This document shows, in pieces, positions 45,731-56,439 of a stretch of 64,000 nucleotides of DNA (positions are counted from its first letter, which is position 1; each line of letters opens with the position of its first letter). Origin of the DNA: Adenophora triphylla var. japonica. Its lineage: Eukaryota; Streptophyta; Magnoliopsida; Asterales; Campanulaceae. The DNA is taken from NCBI GenBank assembly GCA_022495995.1, contig JAFEMH010000748.1, positions 388,501-452,500 on the forward strand, given 5' to 3'. The position numbers and the translations under genes were made by a program. The notes under the pieces are model-generated. The model made no database searches, was not told where the DNA came from, and saw nothing but the letters and a program-made list of their open reading frames with translations.

Positions 45731-46718
45731 ACCACTACCTTGTACCCTTGACCACTACCTGAAGCTTGCTTCTTTTGCCACTTGGGACAATTCTTCCGGA
45801 AATGGCCCGTTGCACCACACTCCAAACATTTGCCTTGCTTGCTCCAAAACTTATCCTCTGATTGCCCCACCTTCTTACAATATCCACACAACATACCAAA
45901 CTGACCTGGAGTCGAACGATTTGCCGGAGCCGCCACATTTCCTCCTCTACCTGCTCCCGAAGCTGATGTCCTTAGCTGCCCTCTATTCTGCCTGGAACCT
46001 TGACCTTGGAATCTATTTCTGCTTCCACCCTCAAATTTACCATGATGCTCCTCTATATCATTCTCAATCCGATACGCCATATTCACGGCTGCCTGGAAGT
46101 TGGCAAAGTCATGCGTCAGTAACTGCTTCCGGAACTCCACGCTTAAGCCTTTCACGAACCGGTAGATCCGCCTCTCTTCCTCCGGTACCAAATGGGGACA
46201 ATATCGGGCTAACTCCATAAACTTGGCTGAATATTGTGCTATAGTCATTGTCCCTTGCTCCAGTTTTAGAAACTCAACCTCTTTCTTATCTCTAGTAACC
46301 ATCGGAACGAAATGATCTCGGAACTTGCGTGTGAAATTTTCCCATGTCTGCGGTGTCAGATCCCGATCCCAGCAATCCTTCACTACCTGCCACCAGTGCT
46401 CCGCGGGTCCTTCCAACTTGAAAATGGCGCATCTTACCTTTTTCGCATCCGAGCTCTCCATTGCCGCGAAAATCTTATTCATAGCTTCAAGCCATCTTTC
46501 TGCCTTCGTCGGATCCGGATCTCCGTTGAAACTTGGAGGAGACATCTTCACAAATTTCTCTAAACCATGGTGCCCTTGCCTACCTTCGGTTGTTGTCCCC
46601 TACCTTGATTCTGATTTGCCATATTCTGAAGAAACACTCGGAACATATCCACCATTTCGGCATTCGGATTACCAACATTTCCCAAAGCCCGATCCTGATC
46701 TCCATCATTACCCGCCAT
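45728..46718 (-). pseudogene. Element D gag, one N-terminal frameshift
   Basis: The probable ATG at 46718 gives MAGNDGDQDRAL. Near 46580 the frame shifts into HHGLEKFVKMSPPSFNGDPD, then the capsid (PAEHWWQVVKDCW, WENFTRKFRDHFVP, YSAKFMELARYCPHLVPEEE) runs open to 45728. Two zinc knuckles follow: the second, CLECGATGHFRKNC, is intact, while the first reads CGYCKKVGQSEDKFW, with the metal-binding His and last Cys replaced. Gag and pol frames differ at 45727, which may be another mutation since related elements use one frame. Confidence 0.85.
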
Positions 46719-46800
46719 TAGTACAAACTCCTGCATTAAACACTCGACGTCAGTTATCACACATTCTCACTCAGCTAGACTCTACCCTAGAACTCTAACC

Positions 46801-46814
46801 GAGCTCTGATACCA
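46801..46814 (-). other. Primer-binding site of element D (initiator Met tRNA)
   Basis: The minus strand reads TTGGTATCAGAGCTC two bases after the LTR. TGGTATCAGAGC is the common plant tRNA-iMet site. Confidence 0.9.
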
Positions 46815-46816
46815 AC

Positions 46817-49026
46817 TGTGAGGACCCCAACCCGGAACCTACACGTGTCCCGAGCTGGAGCATCCCCAAACTAACCCAAATTTCCTAAACTTTTAAAACT
46901 GTGATTTAACTTTCAAACATAAACACAATTAACATAACCATTTCAAAATAACTCCACTCCTCTCCACATTGGAGGAAGAGTTGACCAACTTTGAAAGTAT
47001 TCATCAGTTTTAGTTACAAAAGATTGTGGTTATAAAGTAGAAATTAAAGTTTATAAATACAAACTCCATAAAGAAATTATACCAAAATACACTTTCTACG
47101 CCAACCTATACATACCCCGACAATACCCAAAAGATCACTTCCAAACTCCTCTCCGCCCTTACTTGGCTGGTCCGCCTGTCTCGGGATCTAAAAAAATTAA
47201 AGGGAGAGGGGTGAGAATAAATCTCAGCAAGCTATTATGAATGCATCAATATGCCAAATAAGATGCAACACGTAACAAGTTGCATATAACACATTGGAAA
47301 AGCTGTAAACACCTTTCATTACCTCGATTTACCTTTTCCCGTCTGAACAATAGTCGTACAACATTGGATATAATATTCCAATCTTAGGTGAGCTGCTTAA
47401 GCAATACTAACATCTTATAAGACCCATTTTTCAGGGAACCATTTAAGATAGTAGCAACTCTGTAAGGCTTTTGGCTCAATACAGATGCTATAACCCCGAC
47501 CTGTGGCCACAGGAGGGGATGGTCACATATATAACATAATCCGATCACATTAGGTCACACTTCCCTAATTGATCGTATTGTGTTATACCCTCAACATCAG
47601 CTGATTAACACATTATCAAGCACGTAATAGTTACTTGAAATATAATCCACAAAAGGGATAAGCAATATAGCCACATGGTAAAATATACTCATGTTCAACC
47701 AATATCATAGTGCAACATTTATGTAATACACTAAGCATAGCACAAACCATGAATATGTACTCAAGTAAAGTAAAAAAGTATCAGTAACTAACCACACTTA
47801 TACAACATTCAATCATACATGGTCCCTATAAAGATCTAAGTTAACTTTACCAAGTTGGGGTCACATTTGATAAGGCCAAATAAGATTGCCAAACGAATTT
47901 TGAGTCAGACTTAAAGTGCTTCCGTAGTTCCATTTTAACCCATTTAAGGTGTCATTAAGTGGCCCCAAGTATTCTACTTTAACCTAAGTTAAAGGGAATT
48001 AATTAATATCTTAAGTAGATTAAATTACTACCAATTAAAAATGTTTAAGAATAATGGTATGCGATTGATGGTAGGATTCAGCAAGAGGATAACAATCTGA
48101 GGCCATGGGCGACCGCCCAAGCTGGTATGGGCGACCGCCCAAGCTGGATTACAAAGGGTGCTAAAGTCTCTGAGGTGCTAGGCGACCACGCAGAAGGCTC
48201 ATGGGCGACCGTACACGACGTATGGGTGACCGCCCAAACCCACATGAGCGACCGCCCAAGCAAGGAAAACTGGGGGCCAAGTTACTGGATGGATGGGCGG
48301 CCGCTCAAGCCCCCATGGGCGACCGCCCATGACCCTTTTTCCAGAATTCTACAGCTGTCCCAAAATTCATACCAAGCTTAACCAAGTTTTGCAACCATAA
48401 GAAGGAATAGCTAACTTTACAACCTCATCCTAAATCATTTCAACCCAAGGTAACATAACCTAAACCTAGATCATTTACCACTTGGTTTTCCACCCATTTG
48501 ACTATCATTTTTCAAGTTTAATCCCTCTTAATCTAAATCAACCCATTTATTTCACTCTTGATCAACTTCTATGAACAACAACATAATTCTATGACATTAA
48601 CCAATCCTCAACTCCAAGAAGGTTTCCAAAGCATCAAATAACCATTATAACAACAATAACAACATTAAATAGTTCATGAACATTTAAAGAAGGAAAAGTC
48701 ATAATAACTCACTTTAGAATTATAGGATGAAATCAGGATCTTCTTAGCTTGATAAACTCCCTTAGTTGCCCCAAACACAAAAAGTACAATTGGATTGGAA
48801 AATGGAGAAGAATTGAGCTTGCTTGAAATTTGGAAAGTGAGGCTTCAAGGTAATGCTTCCATGGAGAATTTTAGAAAGAAGGAAGAAGAAAATGATGAGG
48901 TGAAAGTGAGGAGGATGGAGGAAGTATGGGAGGGCTTGACTAAGAGGAGGAGGGGTGAGGAAATTAAGGGGAGGATATGGCCCCCCATGACCAATTAATT
49001 GATGTCTTTCAAAAATAAGCCACTAG
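46817..49026 (-). repeat. Element D 5' LTR, first part
   Basis: TGTGAGGACCCC onward, nearly the same as 39761-41944 throughout. It is cut after GCCACTAG by element C and resumes at 57850. Confidence 0.95.
49022..49026. other. Target-site duplication of element C, left copy (ACTAG)
   Basis: ACTAG is repeated at 57845-57849. The empty site in the sister LTR is AAGCC-ACTAG-GTCCTCC at 41935-41951. Confidence 0.95.
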
Positions 49027-50440
49027 TGAATGTGCGCTCGCCCGAAAAATAAAATAAAGGAGTCGCCACGCCGTTTTAAGAGGAAACATTGAAAACCTTT
49101 TTTTAGAGAGAAAATGGGTTCGGGGTCAAGTTACGTGTTAGGAAGAACCGAGAGTTCACCCAACACGTCTCGTTCGTAGACGAGTCTTTCAATCGTTCAA
49201 CATTCAATCTATTCAAAAGTGTGTGCGAAATGTGTGTGTGACAAGATATGTAAATGAATGCATAAGAGTGCTTTGTTTTATTGCTCAAAAGAAAGGATTA
49301 CATCTTGTGAACCAATCAAGGGAGGCCACATCCCATATTACAGAGAGGAGGAACAGATTACAATTGGAAAGAGGCCTCTGCAGACAGGTCGTGTGTGTCG
49401 CATGACACATCGAACCAGTGACCACATATGTCGCGTGACACAGGATCACTTAGAGACGAAGATGTCGCGTGACAGACATGAGCCATCTGCAGAAACTAAC
49501 AGGATGAACACAGAATCAACAGAAAGCTACACAGATCTAAAGGATTAACTGAATTACGAACAAAATACGGAAACAACACCAAATCTACCCCGGGAGTGTG
49601 GATATGGGTAGATCCACACCCCTTTGGGGTTCAAAGCAACAATACAATTCAAATCACATCATGTATATTCAATTAAGCCAAGCACATCAAATTTAAACAG
49701 AGAGATGGCAGTTGCCACCTAATAATTGAAGCAGATGGAGCTCAATTACCAGGTGGAAGGGGGAAATCGCAATTAAGCAAGTGAATAAGAGAGAGAGAAA
49801 GGTAGAGAAATCGTTACCCTTGTAGTCCACCACCAATACACCAAGTTAGGTGTATTGGCCTTCGATTCAGCTTCTGAACGTGGAGTTGAGCACAGATGGG
49901 GTACTTGGCTTCAGATCCTCAGTTGGTAAGGGTTGTATGAAGGCAATTGGGTAGTTTGGGTAGTAGAGAGGTTGAATTGGAAGGGAATTGGGGGTAGGTT
50001 TAGGTGTAAGGAGGAGAGAGATTGGTTTCTGGTGCGAATTTGGCAGAGTGACTTTAGGGTGTCGAAAAGGGATCCAGAAATGAGAGGGGGAGGGTCTTAT
50101 TTATAGGCTGCAGTTGGTGACCTCAGTGTGTCGCACGACCTTACGCGTCCACTTTCCATGCCTCAAGCTGTCGCGTGACACAAGGTGGTTCAACCGCTTT
50201 TGGCGCCAAAACCAGGTTCTGGAACATTCAGGGAAAATACCCAAAAGGTCCAACAGGTTTTATTCCCAAGAGGTCCTTTGGCATGAATAATGTACCAAAA
50301 GGTACTTCCTTCGCGGGAAACTCATGAAACGTTTTCGGAAGTCTCGGGATAGGTCGGGAATTTACCAAAATGCCCCTTAATGCAGTTTTATTATATTAAT
50401 ATGCATCTAAAAGGTTGCGAATTGGATTGGCGTACTTACA
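49027..50440 (-). repeat. Element C 3' LTR
   Basis: TGAATGTGCGCTCG to GGCGTACTTACA. From about 49365 it is almost identical to the other copy, while 49195-49365 is strikingly different. It carries TGTCGC(G/A)TGACAC motifs at 49395-49476 and 50127-50182. The TATA box is on the minus strand at about 50097-50106. Confidence 0.95.
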
Positions 50441-50580
50441 GAGCCCCTCGGCAACGTCACTTTTGGAAAAAGTGGGGTTGTCGATAAAATAAGACCCAAT
50501 CTCAATGAGCATCAAGGGATAAGGTGAAGGGCTAGAAGGGTGATAAGGGGAAATGATGGCTGGACCTTTCTGAGAAAGGA

Positions 50581-50627
50581 TTCCTACGTATCCCTTAAAC
50601 AAGGGAATCAAGCCAAATCGTAGTTCG
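50581..50627 (-). other. CGTAG hairpin motif, copy 5 (element C)
   Basis: CCTACGTATCCCTT-AAAC-AAGGGAATCAAGCC then TCGTAGTTCG. Inner stem TCCCTT/AAGGGA. Confidence 0.75.
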
Positions 50628-50654
50628 GAACACATGACTGGAGGGGGAAAACGA

Positions 50655-51560
50655 CAAACCGAAGAAGTGAGAACGTATGGCATTTTGGACCGAAGAAGTG
50701 AGAATTATGGTGTCTCGGACCAAAGAAGTGAGAACTATGGTGTCTCGGACCGATATTGTGAGAGCTATGGTGTCTCGAACCAATTATTGTGAGAACTATG
50801 GTGTCTCGAACCAATTATTGTGAGAACTATGGTGTCTCGAACCAATTTTGAAAATATTGTGAGAACTATGGTGTCTCGAACCAATTTTGAAAATAATGTG
50901 AGATCTATGGTGTCTCGAACCAATTTTTGTAAATAATGTGAGATCTATGGTGTCTCGAACCAATTTTGAAAATAACATGAGATCTATGGTGTCTCGGACC
51001 GAAGAAGTGAAAACTATGGTGTCTCGAACCAATTATTGTGAGAACTATGGTGTCTCGAACCAATTATTGTGAGAACTATTGTGTCTCGAACCAAATATTG
51101 TGAGAACTATGGTGTCTCGAACCAATTATTGTGAGAATTATGGTGTCTCGAACCAATTTTGAAAATTTTGTGAGAACTATGGTGTCTCGAACCAATTATT
51201 GTGAGAACTATGGTGTCTCGAACCAATTTTTGTGAGAACTATGGTGTCTCAGACCAAAGAAGTGAGAACTATGGTGTCTCGGACCGATATTGAAAATAAC
51301 GTGAGATCTATGGTGTCTCGGACCGAAGAAGTGAGAACTATGGTGTCTCGAACCAATTTTGAAAATAATGTGAGATCTATGGTGTCTCGAACCAATTTTT
51401 GTAAATAATGTGAGATCTATGGTGTCTCGAACCAATTTTGAAAATAACATGAGATCTATGGTGTCTCAGACCGAAGAAGTGAGAACTATGGTGTCTCGAA
51501 CCAATTTTGAAAATATTGTGAGAACTATGGTGTCCCGAACCAATTTTGAAAATATTATGC
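50655..51560. repeat. Tandem array of GTGAGAACTATGGTGTCTCG units, about 30 copies
   Basis: A fixed core GTGAGAACTATGGTGTCTCG followed by AACCAATT plus a tail of variable length (ATT, TTGAAAATATT, TTTGTAAATAAT, or the alternative GACCGAAGAA). Unit length varies from about 27 to 38 bp. It lies in the 3' untranslated part of element C next to its 3' LTR. It is not coding. Confidence 0.95.
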
Positions 51561-51764
51561 GTTCATACCTGTGCTGTGCTCACCTGTAGCTGCCGAAAGG
51601 TCTTAGACTACCATTGCTGCTTCTGCTCTGCTGAGGATGAGTGTAGCTGCCAGGGGTCTCAGCTACTTCTTTCCTGCTCTTTTGTTGTTCTTTTACCGGT
51701 CTTGTTGCTGTTGGACGGTCTTTGTTGATTGTTCGTCTTTTCTTTTGTGCCCTTAGCTTTGCTT

Positions 51765-51945
51765 GGGAAGCTGGGGATTCTGCTTTCTGGGGTTTTAACT
51801 TCTTTCTCGCTTGGTTCGGTAAGCCGGGGACTCTGCATTCCTGGGGAGTCGACTTCTTTCTTTTCCTTTTGGGGCCGTGGACTCTGCATTTCTGGGGAGT
51901 CGGCTTCTTTCTTTTCCTTTTGGGCCGGTGCTCTGCTTGGGAGGA
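51765..51945. repeat. Tandem array, three units of about 55 bp
   Basis: GGGGACTCTGCATTTCTGGG followed by GAGTCGGCTTCTTTCTTTTCCTTTTGGGCC. It creates repetitive minus-strand frames (KERSRLPRNAES) that are not recognised as a protein family. Confidence 0.85.
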
Positions 51946-52155
51946 TGACAGATGCGGACTCTTTGTCTCGGCTTATCATGCAGAATGAGCTTTGAAGTCG
52001 TCGGGACTGGTGAGCCTTGTTGCTTGAATTCTGGGGCAGCTGGGGCTCTTTTTCCTTTTTTCTTTCTTTGACAAGCACTGCTTGGGGGCTGAGGCAACTG
52101 GGGCTCTTTCAAATGATGCTGGTGAGATCAGATGGCTGGACCTTTGGAGAAAGGA

Positions 52156-52200
52156 TTCCTACGTATCCCTTAAAAAGGGAATCAAGCCGGTCGTAGTTCT
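52156..52200 (-). other. CGTAG hairpin motif, copy 6 (element C)
   Basis: TTCCTACGTATCCCTTAAAA-AGGGAATCAAGCC then GGTCGTAGTTCT. Confidence 0.75.
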
Positions 52201-52849
52201 GGGCCTTACGAAGATAAAAGAGGCGGGGTCTGCCACCTGCAGGATTTGGAATCCTTGCCCAAGATTGCGATTCGAGGGGCAGTCCTCACGATCACATTAC
52301 GTTCACCTGATTATTGTACTCTGCGGGGGGAGAGACAACACTCTAGACACTTTGCATTTTATTTAACCTCTTGCTTATGCATTATTAATCTTTTGTTGCA
52401 CAAGTCCATCTCAGCTGGGGAGAATAGGAAGTGAGGGTTTTGCACGACTTGATGATGCAGATGTGTAGGTAGCCATTATGCTATGAGGGGTTGTGTATAG
52501 GACGAAAGTGTTTATAATGAGGTGGACCCTCTCCCATGAGGTGGGAAAATGATATGGCGCAGCTAGGCAAGTCGGGGGCGCTCCCGGGGGCACAGATTGC
52601 AGCAGGTCCATTGCTGGTGAGGACAAAGTGTATCGCGCGTCTGAGATAGTAAGCAGCAGAGGGGGCAGAGAGCAATCCCGGCTTGGCGTAGCCCCAGTTG
52701 ACAGTGCAAAGCAATCTTGGAGGGAATCTGGTAAGGAGAGCCGGAGGGATATCTTAACCAAAGCCCCAGCTTGAGGAAATTCCATGCAGCTTCATCGTAG
52801 GCAGAGTTATCTTGTGGCCGAGGAGGCAACCCATCATTTCAAATCGCAG

Positions 52850-54800
52850 TCAATCAGTCGCTGGACAAGACTCGGAGGTGTATGTGTGCAGGGGCGTATC
52901 TTTCGAAAGTGGGATTAGATCCCGAATCTGTGTATGACACTCTCGCTTTTGGTTTGACTCTTTTGAGAGAGTATAAGCATCGCAAGGTGTGGAAAGTGTA
53001 TGGAAGCCCCTGCTGACCGACACAGTGTTTAGCTCTATCTTCCTATGATGTAGAAATAGAAGACTTTTCGAGACATTTGAAAACTTGTCTTATTCGTGAT
53101 GATCACAAAGCTGCTTAAAACCCTTTATTGATGTTCGGGTTAGTCAAACCGCCAAAGCCGATATGAACAAATATTTTTATCAATCCTGAGGAGAAAGCCC
53201 ACTGATATCGAGAATCAAACTCGGAAGGATAGACAGTGTATGGGCATAGTCCTTGATGAGACCGGATTTTCTGAGATTTGTTTGTGATTTCGACCGGACC
53301 AATTATGGTTGCCTACGTTCCCCTCCATAGGAGAAGCTCAGGTCGCCGTAGTTCGGCTTATCCCGAATGAAAAGAATGAACGTTGGAATTCGAGGATGTG
53401 AGGACCTTGGAGGATTTTGGGAATTGAAAGAACATGTCATCTTGGAGTGTCGATGGGAGACACAGATGCGAAGCCCCAGTGGGACGTCCACGGCAAGTGT
53501 TTGCGGAGGAGAAATGAAATATGCTCACATAAAATGTCGAATGAACGAAGGGACTTTGCACAATCTTCCCTTGACGGTCCTTTGAGCCGGGATGGACTTG
53601 GCTCCTCTTTAAGCAATAATCTGTTCTGGATCTCGACGATATTGGAAATGAGACTGCTATCCGGTAGGAACTGCGACTGGGCTTCGGGATTTCGATCGGT
53701 CTTTGGGTGATTTAGGATATCATGACCTCTTAAAACGAGAGGTCGACTATGCTTTTTGCTGACTGTACCTCTAAAAATGAGAGGTTGGTTCTTGGGTAGT
53801 GTTTGGGATTTCTAAGGGAAGGATATCTTGTGATTGCATCTTTGTTGCCTCTAAGAATGAGAGGTCAATCTTTTAGCTTTTTGGTCAAGGTCAAGGTCAA
53901 AGGTAAGGGTAATGAGAATGGGAGTGTCCTCTAAAGTCGGGAGGACGGCTTGGGATCGGTTAGAGGTAATGGTGAGGGACATCCGCGCTGTCTCTTTATT
54001 CACTCTGAGACTCCTCTTGAGTAACGACCGGATCCTTTGACTTTTGTTTCTGAGAGGATCGCTGGGGATTAGGCTCTCTTTATTTTCTTCTTTTTTTGTA
54101 TTTTTTTTTGTATTTTTGCCTCTCTCTCTTTTCTTTTTTTCTTTTTTTTTCTTGAGAGAGAATTTCAGCTAGTCCCCAGGATGGATCATTGCTTTCCGTC
54201 GTTCTTGGGCTTGGAGACGGTCGATTTTCTTTTGAATCACGGGATCCTCAAGGATAGTCCCTCTTCTTCTGGAGATGGTTCAATGGGTTTCAAAAACGTG
54301 CCGATCTTGAAATGAAGGGGTATTATTTGGTGAGGGTGAGGTAATGGTTTTCCCTATGGGTGAAAGGTTTCAACCGCAGTCCCTACCGGATGATCCGAAC
54401 GAGATTGAGTCTTCATTGCTTCTTAAGCTTACTTCGCGGAAGATCCATGTAAATTCACCGAGCAACTAGATAGCGAGGACAATGGAAGGTATATGAGCAT
54501 ATGGGAATCGAGGTGGGAAATTGGTAAGCCCCACTTTGGGAATGATATCAGTCGATTTTCTCGCTCCGATCAAATTAAACATTAGCCATTTCAAAGCGTT
54601 GGTCGGTGAGCAGCACAAGTGATCATTTGGAATAAGACCATTTCAATTGAGTGTAACGCAGGTGTTCTAGTAATGTCTCGAGTCTAGCAAGAAGAGAAAC
54701 AAAGATTTTATCACTGCAAAGCAAAAATTGGTCCAACTTGGACTCGACAGACTCATGTCCGACAGTGGACATTCTAGAACCTACGAGGACTGATTGACTG
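52850..54800 (-). repeat. 3' untranslated block shared with element A
   Basis: Corresponds to 13190-15192. Similar order of landmarks, including the CTCTAA(A/G)AATGAGAGGT repeats (53705-53945) also seen at 14040-14235. No gene seen. Confidence 0.8.
53308..53355 (-). other. CGTAG hairpin motif, copy 7 (element C)
   Basis: GTTGCCTACGTTCCC-CTCCATAGGAG-AAGCTCAGG then CGCCGTAGTTCGG. The inner stem CTCC/GGAG differs from CTTCAT/ATGAAG at the same place in element A. Confidence 0.75.
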
Positions 54801-54905
54801 CATCAACTTCGTCAACGTTGGATGGACGGAAGAGCATCGTTGCCATCAGTGCGGTGAGGACCCTTCTCGATCTCTTTGTCATTCGCAAGTCGTCCTTCTT
54901 ATCTT

Positions 54906-55060
54906 TTAGCAATCTGAGCAAGCACCCGGGCCTCCCGCTCGCGAGGAAAGAATATCTTCAAGTGTAGCTCGCAACTCTTTAATGGACACACCATTTGCAC
55001 TCTGCTGACCCATAGGATATGAATTTCCAGATTTGCGGGCCATAGTCTTCTCTGCACCGA
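54906..55060 (-). CDS. Short frame at the gag position of element C
   Basis: A frame on the minus strand reads MARKSGNSYPMGQQSANGVS then IKELRATLEDILSSRAGG and stops at 54906. It is the first frame after the leader, so it may be a gag N-terminal remnant, but no capsid domain follows. Sequence upstream in the same frame (to 55295) resembles nothing recognised. Function unknown. Confidence 0.3.
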
Positions 55061-55299
55061 GCATTTTGGATTCCGCATCAGATGGACGACTGCTCGGGCA
55101 CTTGAACTGCTTCCGCCTCAGGAATATAGACCAATGAGCGCCGGGAACGAGAGCGCACACCCAACTTGCCGTAGCCTTGCAAAGGTGAAGAGGTGAGAGC
55201 GTGTATAAGGCTGAGGATAGAGAATTTCGAGGAGGTACGGGAGAGGGAAGAATGGGAAAGGAGACGGACTCGTGCAACGCTTTATTAATCTTCAAGTAG

Positions 55300-56420
55300 A
55301 AATCGGTGTCTTTTAAGTCCTATGAACGGTTGGGAAAGGCTAATCCTTTATTTCGCACAATCTAGACCTCGGGGGAACCTACGGACACATCATCCAAAAA
55401 TACACCAAATGCGTTGAGTCAAAATTAATAATAGGCAATGATACCTAATCAAAACCGAAGCATTCATGGGACGGACGAGCAGCCCCAATTTCTGGAGAAA
55501 TTTGGGCAGCATAACGGGTATTCCTGAAGAAATTCAAGGAAAAAATCCGGCATGACCTCTCGTCGGTGCACGTTGACAAAGCGACATGATCTCTCGTTAG
55601 AACATGCCGCGGGAGCGACATGTCCTTTCGTGAAACCATGTTGCGTTGGCAACATGCCCACACGTGCTAGGGTTTGGGGGAGGTACGAAAGTCTATCAAG
55701 AATTTTGAAACAACTCATTTTAGTGTATTTGAAAATGTCGTGTCAAAACCAACCGTTTTGGGTGAGGTTTAAATGTGTGGCGCCACCTATAACGCACTAG
55801 GGGGATAGGTTTGATTTCAGGCGCTCAAGCGTAGGCGAATTTCATGGCCGTCCGCGATGCCGTCAATCGCACCCGATGGTTCTAGATCTACGTGAAGTAG
55901 TGTGCGGGATGGCTAGATTCCTTTATTTTGAAAAATGATTTTTTTTTATTATTTTTTTATTATTATTTTTTTTATGAAAAGGGGTGATAAAAGAAAATAA
56001 CACACACTCACACACCCCACAGAGCATAATAATCAAGGATCAAACAATTTGATTATGGGGGACTGCCCCACAATCACAACCTGTATCAAAGAAATCAAGC
56101 CCTGCAGAATGACCACCTTCTGTCGCGTGACACAGGATATGGAGGGCACTATCTGTCGCGTGACAGAAGGAGTCACAATGCCAGAATCTGAACAGTAATC
56201 AAATCAGCCCCAGCCTCCAAGCACGATGTAATATCTCATCCCCAACACCAACAAAACATACAACAAAGATGGGGTATAAGGGGGGAAAGGAATAAAGCAA
56301 AGCACGTAAACTGCATTTAAACACATATAATGTCATACACAAAGCACACACAAGTGAATGGAATAAATGTTGAACAATCACGAAAGTCTGACCCACTTTT
56401 TGAAAAACAAGTTTCAATAG
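55300..56420 (-). other. Element C 5' leader
   Basis: Non-coding. Contains CGGCATGACCTCTCGT-type repeats (55548-55630), a T-rich tract near 55940-55975 and two TGTCGCGTGACA motifs (56130-56165). Confidence 0.55.
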
Positions 56421-56438
56421 TCCCCAGAGGAGTCGCCA
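56421..56438 (-). other. Primer-binding site of element C (tRNA-Arg type)
   Basis: The minus strand reads TGGCGACTCCTCTGGGGA with one spacer base to the LTR. It differs from the A site at one position. Confidence 0.75.
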
Positions 56439-56439
56439 C

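Noticed and set aside
50655..51560. CRISPR-like regular repeats
   Set aside because: Repeat and spacer are not distinct: the tails belong to a few recurring types. The host is a plant and the array lies in an LTR element.
51659..52112. Two minus-strand frames with KERSRLPRNAES repeats as a novel protein
   Set aside because: They arise from the 55-bp tandem array in the 3' region of element C; two overlapping frames show similar repeats, which argues against a real coding frame.
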